The notes under the pieces are model-generated. The model worked only from the letters and a program-made list of their open reading frames with translations. It ran no database searches and had not been told where the DNA came from. Position numbers and translations under genes: made by a program. This document shows positions 34,408-43,416 of a stretch of 64,000 bases of DNA, piece after piece (positions within the stretch are counted from its first letter, which is position 1; each line of letters starts with the position of its first letter). This stretch comes from 9FT-COMBO-48-23 sp963754385 (GTDB lineage: Bacteria; Chloroflexota; Dehalococcoidia; GIF9; UBA5629), in the NCBI GenBank assembly GCA_963754385.1, contig CAVWGE010000001.1, positions 372,001 to 436,000 on the forward strand. Direction: 5' to 3'.

Positions 34408-35784
34408 TTACGTCAATTTGGCGGGGTCATCAACTTCGATAACTTTGATTCTCTGGTATTTGGCGAACTGCTTGGCTTCATGGCTGAGCTTGGGACAGGC
34501 GAGCAGCAGTTTATCGTGTATGCTGGCATCATAAGCCCTGGTATCGAATGATGTCACATCTTCAAAGCCAATCTCATCTTTTGCTACCATGGTGCTTATG
34601 CCTAGTGTATGGGTGATAATGCCGTCATCGTTAGTGGCTAGTATATCAAAGGTATGCTCGACTCCAGACCTGCCCAAAATCTTGGCTTTTTCCTCTATCC
34701 TGTAGCCGAAGTCTCTCAAGTGTTTCAGAAGCTTGGCTTTGGTTTCGAATTTGATATGTTTATGACTTGACGGTTTCGGAACTGAAGGCGGTTCCAAAGC
34801 CAGGAGAGTTCCCAGGTCTTCTTTTTCAATGACCTTAATTCTCTGCTGCCGGGCGAATTGTCCAGCCTCAAGGCTGAGCTTGGGCAACGCCAGCACAACC
34901 TTGTCATGTATCCCCAGGTCATAGACCTTGTTATCAAAGGCAAAAACCTCGGCTAAACCTATATCCTCTCCCCGGCTATCAATCAGTATGCCGATGCCGA
35001 TTGTGTAAGTTATTAAACCATCGTCTCGTCGTGCCAGGATGTCTAGCATATGGTTAGCTCCTGATTTGGTTGTGCCGTTGACCCTGGCATTCTCGACCAC
35101 CTCATAACCCTGGTTTCTGAAAAAGTCCACGAATTGAGTTTTCTCACCAAGCTCGAACTCAAGCCAGCGTCTTTTTTCCTCGTTAAACCGGTAGGAATAT
35201 AGGACTGTCTCTTTAGCCTCACTCTCGGTAAAGTAAAGTGAACATTTGAGACATTGCCAGTTAAACGCAGCCTCCTTCGATATGGCACCGCACTCGTGGC
35301 ACTTGTAATTAATACCCAGACTTTGATAGTCGGTACCGAGGAATTTGAGCTCTTGGTTGCATTTAGGGCACGTATATTTACCATCGTTTATGATGTATTC
35401 ATCCTCAAGGCTAGTGTTGCGGCAGGCGAAATGCTCCAGGATTCGTCCCTTGGCCATATTTCCTGAACCACACTTAGAGCATCCGAGCCCAGGTCTCAAA
35501 TTTGGGGACTGACAGCGGGGACAAAATAGAATCTTAGTATAAGAGGACTTCTCTAGTATGTCTTCGTCAGCCAGAAACTCCAGGGTAGCCATAGCTTCCT
35601 GAGTGTTCAACCCCAGTAAGTCTTCTATCTCGGGGTAGGTGAAACCGAGCTCAGTGGTCAGGTTGGTGGTTGGCTTAATCTCCTTGACCTCTCCTGCCAG
35701 CATCTCCTGAACCAGCTTCATAGCTTCAGGATATTGGTTCACTATTCTGATTAAATCAAGAACTTCGGTCATTACCGTTCCCAT
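34408..35784 (-). CDS. Zinc-ribbon protein (TackOD1-like) with duplicated C-terminal domain, head of pilus operon
   Basis: I do not recognise this as a known pilus component. Residues 1-80 are helical. About 85-185 hold several zinc knuckles (FCPRCQSPNL, CSKCGSG, CPKCNQ, CHECGA, CLKCS), resembling the TackOD1 metal-binding output domain. Then a domain of about 120 residues occurs twice (about 195-315 and 335-455): each has FxxxGYxxxExA, HMLDILARRDDGLITYTIGI or HTFDILATNDDGIITHTLGI, IHDKVVLALPKLS/IHDKLLLACPKLS and QRIKVIE. The D-x-ITYTIG strand recalls restriction-endonuclease-like folds, but catalytic residues are not clear. It may sense or regulate the pilus operon. A second ATG is at 35772. 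Confidence 0.75.
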   Translation of the reverse strand: MGTVMTEVLDLIRIVNQYPEAMKLVQEMLAGEVKEIKPTTNLTTELGFTYPEIEDLLGLNTQEAMATLEFLADEDILEKSSYTKILFCPRCQSPNLRPGLGCSKCGSGNMAKGRILEHFACRNTSLEDEYIINDGKYTCPKCNQELKFLGTDYQSLGINYKCHECGAISKEAAFNWQCLKCSLYFTESEAKETVLYSYRFNEEKRRWLEFELGEKTQFVDFFRNQGYEVVENARVNGTTKSGANHMLDILARRDDGLITYTIGIGILIDSRGEDIGLAEVFAFDNKVYDLGIHDKVVLALPKLSLEAGQFARQQRIKVIEKEDLGTLLALEPPSVPKPSSHKHIKFETKAKLLKHLRDFGYRIEEKAKILGRSGVEHTFDILATNDDGIITHTLGISTMVAKDEIGFEDVTSFDTRAYDASIHDKLLLACPKLSHEAKQFAKYQRIKVIEVDDPAKLT

Positions 35785-35938
35785 ATAATATCAGTCGAGA
35801 GCAGTTTAAAACAAATACATTTGAGCTGCAATAGATTTACTTCATTTTAAATAGGCTTTTAGTCGTGTGAGGAATAGTACGTTGGTACTAAAAGGGCAGA
35901 ATGGGGTGGAAATCAAACATCAAAGGGAACAACTAACA

Positions 35939-36214
35939 ACATGTAGCCACGAGGTTTTAACCTCGTGACCCCGACCTTAAAGGGGCTACATGAGTGCTAA
36001 TATGAACAACCTTGTTGGGAAGCCCTAAACTCTAAACCCTAAATCCTAAACAATATCAAAATTCGAATTCTCCAAATCCAAAAGAGTTTCGGTCATTGGT
36101 ATTTTGGGTTTTGAATTTGTTTAGAGTTTAGAAATTAGGATTTAGGATTTTCCTGATATGTAGCCACGAGGTTTTAACCTCGTGCCCCCCGGCCTTAAAA
36201 GGTCGGGGCTACAT
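35939..36214. repeat. Composite MITE-like element, copy 3, complete
   Basis: This 276-bp element fills most of the 540-bp gap between the divergent pilus operon and the HTH gene. Ends: double-hairpin units at 35939-35992 (second hairpin shortened) and 36157-36214 (CACGAGG/CCTCGTG, then CCGGCC/GGTCGG). Core (36020-36155) begins CCCTAAACTCTAAACCCTAAA and ends GTTTAGAGTTTAGAAATTAGG, an imperfect inverted repeat, enclosing AGTTTCGGTCATTGGTATTT. It is the best-preserved copy in the window. No open reading frame of note is inside. Confidence 0.88.
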
Positions 36215-36325
36215 CTACGTTATTGAATATTTACCAGAATGGACAAGCACACCTGGCAACTACGTGTGCGATTCATTTGACGAAGGCAGGGCATTAGGGT
36301 AGGATTGCAGTTGTTTAAAACAACA

Positions 36326-36529
36326 ATGATAGACCTGCAGAATTACGTAAGCGTACGTGAAGCAGCCAGGCAGTTAGGTATACATGAGGAATCCTTGCGG
36401 CGGCTTCTCAGGCAGGGCAGTCCGCCCGGAGCCAAGATTGGCGGGCAGTGGTTTATCGATAGAGAACAGTTGGCTTTGTTCGCGGGCACGTACGACGTTA
36501 GAACCGGCAAGAGAAGTCATCTTCTTTAG
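36326..36529 (+). CDS. Small helix-turn-helix protein (excisionase/MerR-like)
   Basis: The 67-aa protein is a winged-helix DNA-binding domain of the Xis/HTH_17 type: YVSVREAARQLGIHEESLRRLLRQG, then PPGAKIGGQWFIDREQLALFA. The frame opens at a TTG (36305), but the ATG at 36326 gives a normal start. It is 27 bp upstream of the large surface-protein gene on the same strand. It could regulate that gene or be a leftover of a mobile element; the repeat element just upstream does not encode recombinases. Confidence 0.8.
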   Translation: MIDLQNYVSVREAARQLGIHEESLRRLLRQGSPPGAKIGGQWFIDREQLALFAGTYDVRTGKRSHLL

Positions 36530-36556
36530 TATTATATACCGAGATTTCGGAGGGTT

Positions 36557-39500
36557 GTGAGAAAAACGGCGAATTTCTTTGGCGTCAGCTTATTGCTGAT
36601 TGCAGCGTTACTCTTAGGCTTAATATCTCCGATTAACGTTAAGCCGGCGTCAGCTCATCCGGGCAAGTTGATGTGGTCTATTGTGGATACACCGAGCCCG
36701 GAAAATAACATTATAGTTAATCCTTCAGAGGTCAATGTCATCGCCATCGGCTCCGACGATAGCACCTTTTATGCCGTGGATATACCTAATAGTGATGTTC
36801 GTAAGTCAACCGATGGTGGCGTTACCTGGACGGTTGATTTAGTTGGCAATCTAACTGCAGCCGGTGCTAATCTGCCTGTCTGGAATTTAGCGATAGCTCC
36901 GGATAATGTGAACTTCCTTGTTGCCGTCACCGATGGAGATGGTACGCCCAATGGGCCGAAAAGAGTATTTTTCTCTGAAAATGGTGGTGGCACCTGGGAG
37001 AATACTAATATCACCATCGGCGGCGCTGAATATATCAGTTGCATTGACATTTCAGTGACTTATGGTGCTAATAATCGCGATGTTGCCGTCGGCACGAGGA
37101 CTGGTGGTGGAGGTGGCAAGGTCTATGTGCGGAAGTATCCTGGCTTGGGTAGTTGGAATCCACAAGATGCGACAGGCTCTCCACCATCGACAGGCTGGAC
37201 TGGTGGTGATGTGGTAGCGATAAAATTTTCGCCCACTTATAGTGCTGACGATACGTTAGCAGTTGTTTATTCCGCTGTCACTGGTACATTCCTTAACGCC
37301 GGTCAGCGCGATGTGAATAGCAATTTTACCAACTGGTCTGCAATATATGTCACACCGATAGAGCTTACAACCGCGGGGCCCGGTAGCTCGCCAGACAACA
37401 CTGAAATTATAACTGCCGACCTGGAGCTGCCGTCTGATTTCTCAGGTTCAGACCCTAGTCTACGCCGTTTTTATGTCAGCACTGATGCTATCGCTGCAGG
37501 TGTTCAAATCGGTGTTTACCGGGTTGATGGCACTGTGGTTTATTACATAAAACCTCCGACAACAGTTCCGACGAATGGCAGGATTTCCACCATTGCCTAC
37601 TTGGGTAACTATGCCGAAGGAGTGCTTCTGGCTGGTGAGGTCGAAGCTGCTCCAGCAACGGGGATGGTATATATCTGGAGAGCTTCAGACCCTATTGTAA
37701 ATACGCCTGCGTGGCATAAATCGGATGATTACAAATCGCCGACCGGGGGTGGTAATTCCGGCTTTGCCAACGCCCAATTGGCCTGGAGTTCTGAGGGCAC
37801 AAGGGCTTACTGTAGTACCAGCTCAGCGTCTCCTTCGGTAGGAGGGACAGGTCTCATGTTGCCCATACCTGATACAACCCGGTGGCCTGGAGCTTGGACT
37901 GTTACCGTTCCTCTTGACGAATCCGCCTTCTCGGTCAGCCCCTATTCGCCAGCCTATGGACAGCTCCTCTCTTCCTTTGGCAAGGTGCAGGATGACGACA
38001 TCGGCAATGTTTGGAACCAGCTCAGCCTGATAGATACCGGCCTGATAGATACAGGTGCCGCAACTAGATTTCTCTCCGATGTTGCTGTCCTGGAAGCTCC
38101 TAAAACTACTGGGGAAGCTCCTGGGAAAGCTCCCGGGGATTACTCCATACTATACTTGGCTTCCATAAATCTTGAGCCGGGTGGCTTCGATAGTATCTGG
38201 CGGAGCACCAGCGACCCGCTGGGCAGAATCTGGGAAAGGGTATTGTGCATTGCCACCAGTGACAACGGCACAATACTCCGTGTTAAACAGACGTCTTACG
38301 ATGAAACAGATAGGAGTGACGTTATTGTTTTTGCCGACCTTGTTACCGACAAAGTCGGTTATTCTGAAGATGAAGGGCAAGTATGGGAAGTTCGTTCTCT
38401 AACTGCTGTAACTGATTTAGCTGTGGCCAGCGATGATGTTATTTATATTCTGAACGGTACGCTTGTATATCGGTATATAAGGGAGGATTTTGGCTGGATA
38501 CAGACAAACAAAGAAGACACCCAGATTGGTTTTGGGCGTACTATAGCCGTGCCGCTGAAAAATCCCGAGAAAGATGAGGGGACTGAAGACTGGGTAATAG
38601 TAGGTGGGCAAGGCCCGCCTACTGGAACAGGCGCCGTAGCCTGGGCTGATTTCTCCCAGGTGCCGGTAAACTTTAAACCGCCGCTTGGGAGATGGATTGA
38701 AGTGCCTGTATTGGGTGACGTACAAGCTATTGCCGACGATAGGTTTGAGCAGAATAAAACAATATATGCTGCCAGCCATAATCCCACAGATACCAGCGGC
38801 AAAATCTATCGCTGGGTCATCGGCAAAAGCACTGAATGGGACGAGCTGGAGCCGCCGAACACAGCTTTTTACGGGCTGGCTATGCGGAACTATGTCCTGT
38901 ACGGGGCGTGGAGAACTGCTGAGGTCCCGGAAATTATTGCTTATAGCGCCGGCGTTGACCGTACTCTTTTCCCCAGAGACGTGGTACCGCCGCCTCCGGA
39001 ATGGGATTACCTTACTGAAGGGCTGCCAGCTCCACCAGGTGGCGTTCTTTTTACCCGTGAGCCCAGTCCGCTCAAAATTTCGAGCAACGAGTATAACAAC
39101 CTGTGGGCGATTGATAATAATCCGTACGACTGGACAAATAAGATAGGTTGCTTGTGGGCATATACCGATACGGTGGCTAAAGTTGGTCCATGGACAACTA
39201 CGCCGGCGAGCGGTGACTATATTCCTGTTGACCCGGTGAGCGGTCGTGCCCTGGAGATAAACTTCGGGTGGCGTCAGCTCAGCTATGCCTCGGAGTATGA
39301 AATGCAGCTGGCTAAAGACAGCGATTTCAGCATAAGAGTGCTGGTTAGCGAGAATATTACCCCGGCTGACCAGTTGTCACCCGATTGCTACTTTCCGGCT
39401 GGTGGGCTGGTACCGGCACCTGCCTCTGCATCTGCTATTGCCAGTTGGGGAAATCTTGAAGTTGGTCATACCTATTATTGGCGGGTCAGAGCTAGAGCCG

Positions 39501-39985
39501 CTACTACCGGCGAGATTATACGCAGTCCGTGGTCGGCGACGATGTATTTTACGGTAGAGGCTGGTTTGCCGGTAACGGCTAAATATCCACCCGTTACCTT
39601 ATTTAATCCTCCTTATGGCGCTAGAGTTGCCTCCCGCTCACCAGGTTTCTCCTGGTCTCCAATACCTAAATCCACCAAATATGAATTTGTACTGGCTAGA
39701 GATGCGGCTTTGCAACAGGTGATAGTTAAAACCAATGTACCAATGACGTCTTACAAATATGACGGCAAGCTCGATTTTAATACCAGCTATTTCTGGCAGG
39801 TGAGGGCAATCGGACCTGTGGTCAGTGACCCGAGTCCTATAGGCATCTTTACGGTGGTGGCGATGGAAAAGCCTGCAGCAAAGGAAAAACCATTGCCGCT
39901 TCCTCTCTGGGTTTGGTGGCTTATTGTCGTATGTGTTATCCTGATTATTGTTATGGTTGTGCTGGCAGTGGTAAAGTCGAAGTAA
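36557..39985 (+). CDS. Large surface-anchored BNR/sialidase-like beta-propeller protein
   Basis: The GTG at 36557 has CGGAGGG as ribosome site. A signal peptide (VKPASAHP cleavage near residue 33) and a C-terminal helix (about 1115-1137, WVWWLIVVCVILIIVMVVLAVV) followed by KSK indicate export and membrane anchoring. BNR/Asp-box motifs (RKSTDGGVTWT, FSENGGGTWEN, WRSTSDPLG) show a beta-propeller in the first 800 residues. Two fibronectin-like units (about 940-1020 and 1040-1090) have LNFGWRQLSYASEYEMQLAKD and FSWSPIPKSTKYEFVLARD. A 15-bp tandem duplication near 38028-38055 gives LIDTGLIDTG. The function is unknown; an S-layer-like or attachment role is possible. Confidence 0.85.
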   Translation: MRKTANFFGVSLLLIAALLLGLISPINVKPASAHPGKLMWSIVDTPSPENNIIVNPSEVNVIAIGSDDSTFYAVDIPNSDVRKSTDGGVTWTVDLVGNLTAAGANLPVWNLAIAPDNVNFLVAVTDGDGTPNGPKRVFFSENGGGTWENTNITIGGAEYISCIDISVTYGANNRDVAVGTRTGGGGGKVYVRKYPGLGSWNPQDATGSPPSTGWTGGDVVAIKFSPTYSADDTLAVVYSAVTGTFLNAGQRDVNSNFTNWSAIYVTPIELTTAGPGSSPDNTEIITADLELPSDFSGSDPSLRRFYVSTDAIAAGVQIGVYRVDGTVVYYIKPPTTVPTNGRISTIAYLGNYAEGVLLAGEVEAAPATGMVYIWRASDPIVNTPAWHKSDDYKSPTGGGNSGFANAQLAWSSEGTRAYCSTSSASPSVGGTGLMLPIPDTTRWPGAWTVTVPLDESAFSVSPYSPAYGQLLSSFGKVQDDDIGNVWNQLSLIDTGLIDTGAATRFLSDVAVLEAPKTTGEAPGKAPGDYSILYLASINLEPGGFDSIWRSTSDPLGRIWERVLCIATSDNGTILRVKQTSYDETDRSDVIVFADLVTDKVGYSEDEGQVWEVRSLTAVTDLAVASDDVIYILNGTLVYRYIREDFGWIQTNKEDTQIGFGRTIAVPLKNPEKDEGTEDWVIVGGQGPPTGTGAVAWADFSQVPVNFKPPLGRWIEVPVLGDVQAIADDRFEQNKTIYAASHNPTDTSGKIYRWVIGKSTEWDELEPPNTAFYGLAMRNYVLYGAWRTAEVPEIIAYSAGVDRTLFPRDVVPPPPEWDYLTEGLPAPPGGVLFTREPSPLKISSNEYNNLWAIDNNPYDWTNKIGCLWAYTDTVAKVGPWTTTPASGDYIPVDPVSGRALEINFGWRQLSYASEYEMQLAKDSDFSIRVLVSENITPADQLSPDCYFPAGGLVPAPASASAIASWGNLEVGHTYYWRVRARAATTGEIIRSPWSATMYFTVEAGLPVTAKYPPVTLFNPPYGARVASRSPGFSWSPIPKSTKYEFVLARDAALQQVIVKTNVPMTSYKYDGKLDFNTSYFWQVRAIGPVVSDPSPIGIFTVVAMEKPAAKEKPLPLPLWVWWLIVVCVILIIVMVVLAVVKSK

Positions 39986-40014
39986 CCGGACTGGGTATTG
40001 TTTCTATAACAAAA

Positions 40015-40047
40015 AGCCCTCGGAATTATGACCGAGGGCTCTCTTTT
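40015..40047. terminator. Bidirectional intrinsic terminator
   Basis: Stem AGCCCTCGG/CCGAGGGCT (40015-40023 with 40032-40040). CTCTTTT follows on the plus strand, and TTTTTG would follow on the minus strand. It lies between the convergent surface-protein and 118-aa genes and can serve both. Confidence 0.85.
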
Positions 40048-40220
40048 CATTGGTAGCCCAAGTTGTTCAATATATAGAACTTTTAGAGCAACCTTTGCCT
40101 TTGTCTAAGTCGTGTAACAGATTATATAATCTCTTACTGTTCCTGAATATAAGGTTAAACGCTTTACATCATTAAACAGTACAGGCTTCTGTTACTATAG
40201 ACACCGACATTAAATAGACT

Positions 40221-40565
40221 TTATTCGAAACCTGAATCTTTTAAAATCTGATTCAACTGGTCTTGAAGTTTTGCTTTTACAAAAGACTTTCTGTACAGTT
40301 CTGATTGGAAATATGAGTCAACCACTCTGGTCCAAATGGGATAATACTTATCTTTCAACCTGCTGATAGTCCAAAAACTGAAAACCAAGTGAAAAGCCGG
40401 GGCACTTCCTGGTAGATACTCCGTTGACTCACAGTAGGCAATAAAAGCTGGATCTCTTTCTGCTACCTTTTCCACCAGTTTCTGGTAGGACAGCTTTGAA
40501 ATCTCCTCGAGAAATTCGTAAGTGTTATTCAATTCTGCTACAGCTTTCGCTATCTCACATCTCAT
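40221..40565 (-). CDS. Small conserved-looking protein downstream of the Mop-type hydroxylase
   Basis: The protein of about 114 aa is not recognised. It is helical, with aromatic residues (YEFLEEISKLSYQKLVEKV, FHLVFSFWTISRLKDKYYPIWTRVVDSYF), no signal peptide and a single Cys pair. The start is uncertain: an ATG at 40565 is used, and a GTG lies at 40577. It follows the hydroxylase gene by about 50 bp on the same strand and probably shares its message. The helical pattern would suit a chaperone-like or assembly partner, but nothing proves this. Confidence 0.6.
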   Translation of the reverse strand: MRCEIAKAVAELNNTYEFLEEISKLSYQKLVEKVAERDPAFIAYCESTEYLPGSAPAFHLVFSFWTISRLKDKYYPIWTRVVDSYFQSELYRKSFVKAKLQDQLNQILKDSGFE

Positions 40566-40615
40566 ATCCCCGTTCACCGTTGGGCAATGTTACACTTCCG
40601 GCATGAGACCAAAAC

Positions 40616-43276
40616 TCAAGCCTTCTTAGCTTTTAAGCCTTCCAGAATCTTCTCGGGTGTGGCTGGCAGATCATAAATCCTTATTCCACAAGCGTCATAA
40701 ATGGCATTGATGACTGCAGGAGCAGTGGAGACCATGGTCATCTCACCGATACCGGTGGCGCCCAGCGGGCCCCGGATACGGGGAGTTTCGCGCTTGATAT
40801 CCTCCACTTCGAAAGAGTTCTCGATGGTGGGGAACTTGAAAGTTTTCCAGTCTTTGGTCTTACCGTGAACATATTCCTCTCTCAAAGCATAGCCTACACC
40901 TTGGTCTATGCCACCTTCGAGCTGGCCTTCCAGGCTCGGGGGATGGATGATAGTCCCGGCATCCACGGCTGTAGTCATCTTCAGCACTTTGACCTCGCCG
41001 GTCTCCGTATTGACGTCAACCTCGGCCATCTGAATATTATGGACCTGTGAATCAAAGGAATCTCCTTGTCCGGTCTTGGGGTCAAGCTGCAGGCTTCCTT
41101 TTACACTCTTCGTTCCCACATAACGGGTAGCTTTCCCGGCCTTCTTCAAACCTGCGTAGGTTTTTGTCCTGGCCTCACTCATGACCTGTTTCAATTGCTC
41201 AAGGGCGTTGACCAGGGCACCGCCGCCCATGTAGGTCATACGACTTGCGGCTGCCGGCCCCATGTCGATGGTCTTATCAGTATCACGGGTATACAGCCTT
41301 ATCTTTTCCATGGGCAGGTCCAGTATATGGGAGGCAATCTGCGTCAACATGGAATCGTTGCCCTCGCCCGGGTCAGGAATCGCGGCGTAAATTGTAATCC
41401 CATCATCCGGGTCAACTTCCACGGCTAACTCAGCCGCGTCCCCGGGTTCCCCAACACCAAAAGAGTGACAGCCTAAACCGACGCCCCGTCTTATCTTGCT
41501 TTTCTTAAAAGCTGCCGCCTCTTTTTTCGCCCGTTCGTAATGCGGCCTGATGGCATCGCAGAGCTCGGGGAAAGGCCACTGCTCGGCGACCGAGCCGGTA
41601 GACCATGTCTGTCCCACTTTTAAGGAGTTCATCTTACGGAATTCCAGCGGGTCGATTCCCAGCTTTTCGGCCAGCATATCCATGGCACATTCCAGGGCAT
41701 AATTTACCTGAGGCGGCCCGGCACCACGGGCAGCCCCGCTGCTGGCATTATTGGTATAGGCCAGCTTTGCCACGGCATGTATGTTGGGGATATTGTAAGC
41801 CCCGGAGAGCATATGCAGGGCACGGGAGGGGATAACCGGCCCGGTTATAAAATATGCCCCTTTATTAATGACGAATTCATTAGTATAGGCAGTCAAATTC
41901 CCGCTGGCATCAGCTCCCAGCTTTACCTGCATGGAGAACGGGTGCCGTTTGGAACTGATTTGCATTGATTCCGTTAGGCTAGGGATGTACCTGACGGCGC
42001 GCTTGAAGTGTACAGCGGCGGCGGCGGCGATAGCTTCGGAAGTAATCGATATCTTTATGCCGAACTGCCCGCCGACATAGGGTTCCTTGCAGCGGACCTT
42101 ATCCCAGCCGACAGCCTCCTTGATTTGGTTAGCGTGACGGTGAATCCAGAGGCTTCGGCCAATAATTACCAGCTCGGCGTCTTTACCTTCGCCTTCAAAA
42201 TAGGCTATGCAGACCTCTGGCTCAAGGGAAGCTTGATGGTTCATCTGGGTGATGAACTTACCCTCGACAACAACGGCTGACTTAGCTAACGCCTTTTCGG
42301 CATCTCCTTTTATCTGCGGCTGCTGATAGCAAAGATTGGGCGAATGCTCATGTATCTGGTAAGCGCCGTCGGCCAGGGATTCTTCCGGCGTCATCATTAC
42401 TGGCAGCGGTTCATACTTCACCTTCACCGCCGCAGCTGCGGCTCTGGCCTGTTCCCTGGTCTCAGCGGCTACGATGGCAACCGGGTCACCCAGTGTTTTC
42501 ACCTTGTCTTTGCAGAGAACGGGCTGGTCAGCAGCAATGAAGTTGATGCGGTTGGTTCCCGCTATATCAACCGCAGTCATGATACCGAATACTCCCGGCA
42601 TCTTTTTTGCGGCTGAGGTGTCAATGGACTTGATTATGGCATGATGTTCGGTGCTGTGCACTGCCGCCAGCTCCAGAGCATTCTTCAGCTTTATGTCAGC
42701 GGTGAACTTGGCCATACCGCAGGCCTTGAGCATGGCAGAAGGCCGTGGATGGGACGCCCCAATCATTCTTTTACTGATGCTGTTGCGGAGTGCATCCGGG
42801 GTGGTTTCGCCACGGATAAACCGACCAGCGAGCAATACGGCGTCAATAATTTTTGTATATCCGGTGCAGCGGCACAGGTTCCGTGCCAGGCCTTTCTTGA
42901 TAGCCTTGATATCAGGGTTCGGGTTCTGGTCCAGCAGGGCTTTGGTGGCCATAATCATACCCGGCGTGCAGAAGCCGCACTGGATAGCACCCGCCAGCAC
43001 GAAGGCTTCCTGAATCAAGTGGGGATTATCCGGTGTGCCCAGACCTTCGACGGTAATAATTTCCGCACCTTCCAGGTCTTCCACCTTCTTTATACATGAA
43101 CGGACCGCCTTTTTGTTGACGATGACCGTACAAGCTCCACACTGGCCCTTGCGGTCACATGACAGTTTTGTACCGGTAAGACCAATGTCTTCGCGCAAAA
43201 GGTCGATAAGGACAAGGTCCGGGCTGGCCATTACTTGATGCTCAACGCTATTTATTGTCAAGGTTACCTTCTTCAA
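40616..43276 (-). CDS. Mop-type aldehyde oxidoreductase / xanthine dehydrogenase family, fused Fe-S and molybdenum subunits
   Basis: The 886-aa protein joins a two-cluster Fe-S domain (Cys 40, 46, 49, 61 in CDRKGQCGACT...C; Cys 100, 103, 135, 137 in CGFCTPG...CRCTGY) to a molybdopterin domain (from about residue 175). There is no FAD subunit between them, as in Desulfovibrio Mop. Molybdenum-site motifs include GGQFGIK, GAARGAGPPQVNYALE and GATGIGEMTMV with the catalytic Glu. It probably oxidises an aldehyde or N-heterocycle and passes electrons to a ferredoxin or flavodoxin. The start is TTG at 43276 with AAAGGAGG five bases upstream. Substrate unknown. Confidence 0.93.
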   Translation of the reverse strand: MKKVTLTINSVEHQVMASPDLVLIDLLREDIGLTGTKLSCDRKGQCGACTVIVNKKAVRSCIKKVEDLEGAEIITVEGLGTPDNPHLIQEAFVLAGAIQCGFCTPGMIMATKALLDQNPNPDIKAIKKGLARNLCRCTGYTKIIDAVLLAGRFIRGETTPDALRNSISKRMIGASHPRPSAMLKACGMAKFTADIKLKNALELAAVHSTEHHAIIKSIDTSAAKKMPGVFGIMTAVDIAGTNRINFIAADQPVLCKDKVKTLGDPVAIVAAETREQARAAAAAVKVKYEPLPVMMTPEESLADGAYQIHEHSPNLCYQQPQIKGDAEKALAKSAVVVEGKFITQMNHQASLEPEVCIAYFEGEGKDAELVIIGRSLWIHRHANQIKEAVGWDKVRCKEPYVGGQFGIKISITSEAIAAAAAVHFKRAVRYIPSLTESMQISSKRHPFSMQVKLGADASGNLTAYTNEFVINKGAYFITGPVIPSRALHMLSGAYNIPNIHAVAKLAYTNNASSGAARGAGPPQVNYALECAMDMLAEKLGIDPLEFRKMNSLKVGQTWSTGSVAEQWPFPELCDAIRPHYERAKKEAAAFKKSKIRRGVGLGCHSFGVGEPGDAAELAVEVDPDDGITIYAAIPDPGEGNDSMLTQIASHILDLPMEKIRLYTRDTDKTIDMGPAAASRMTYMGGGALVNALEQLKQVMSEARTKTYAGLKKAGKATRYVGTKSVKGSLQLDPKTGQGDSFDSQVHNIQMAEVDVNTETGEVKVLKMTTAVDAGTIIHPPSLEGQLEGGIDQGVGYALREEYVHGKTKDWKTFKFPTIENSFEVEDIKRETPRIRGPLGATGIGEMTMVSTAPAVINAIYDACGIRIYDLPATPEKILEGLKAKKA

Positions 43277-43390
43277 TTTTGCCTCCTTTCCAAGTTACGA
43301 TTAAAATTTCCAAGTGCTGAATTACCATATCAACGATTGCGCAGGATAACTCAGCTCGGAGAGCCAATCAACGCTATCGGTCCCATCAAT

Positions 43391-43416
43391 AAAAAGAGCA
43401 CCTCGAAAGGAGGTGC
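43391..43416 (-). terminator. Intrinsic terminator between the tRNA genes and the hydroxylase gene
   Basis: On the minus strand GCACCTC, loop, GAGGTGC, then TCTTTTTATT. It lies 115 bp before the hydroxylase start and 370 bp after tRNA-Glu. It could end the tRNA transcript or belong to a leader of the hydroxylase. The rest of 43277-43784 contains three AGCGAATT repeats and a GGTAC/GTACC outer stem with a CTTGGG/CCCAAAG inner stem near 43645-43695, but no gene. Confidence 0.7.

Noticed and set aside
36020..36060. Telomere-like CCCTAAA tracts
   Set aside because: Only a few imperfect units inside an internal dispersed element; no sign of a linear end.
22467..36214. CRISPR array suggested by repeated palindromes
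   Set aside because: Copies are kilobases apart or separated by the same core; there are no regular unique spacers and no cas genes.
36326..36529. Integrated prophage or genomic island based on the excisionase-like gene
   Set aside because: No integrase, attachment site or phage genes are found around it.
38417..38802. Two minus-strand open frames of about 120 codons inside the surface-protein gene
   Set aside because: Antisense to a gene with clear signal, repeats and anchor; compositions are low in expected protein features.
42641..43099. 152-codon plus-strand frame opposite the hydroxylase Fe-S domain
   Set aside because: Antisense to the cysteine motifs of a well-supported enzyme; no recognisable domain.
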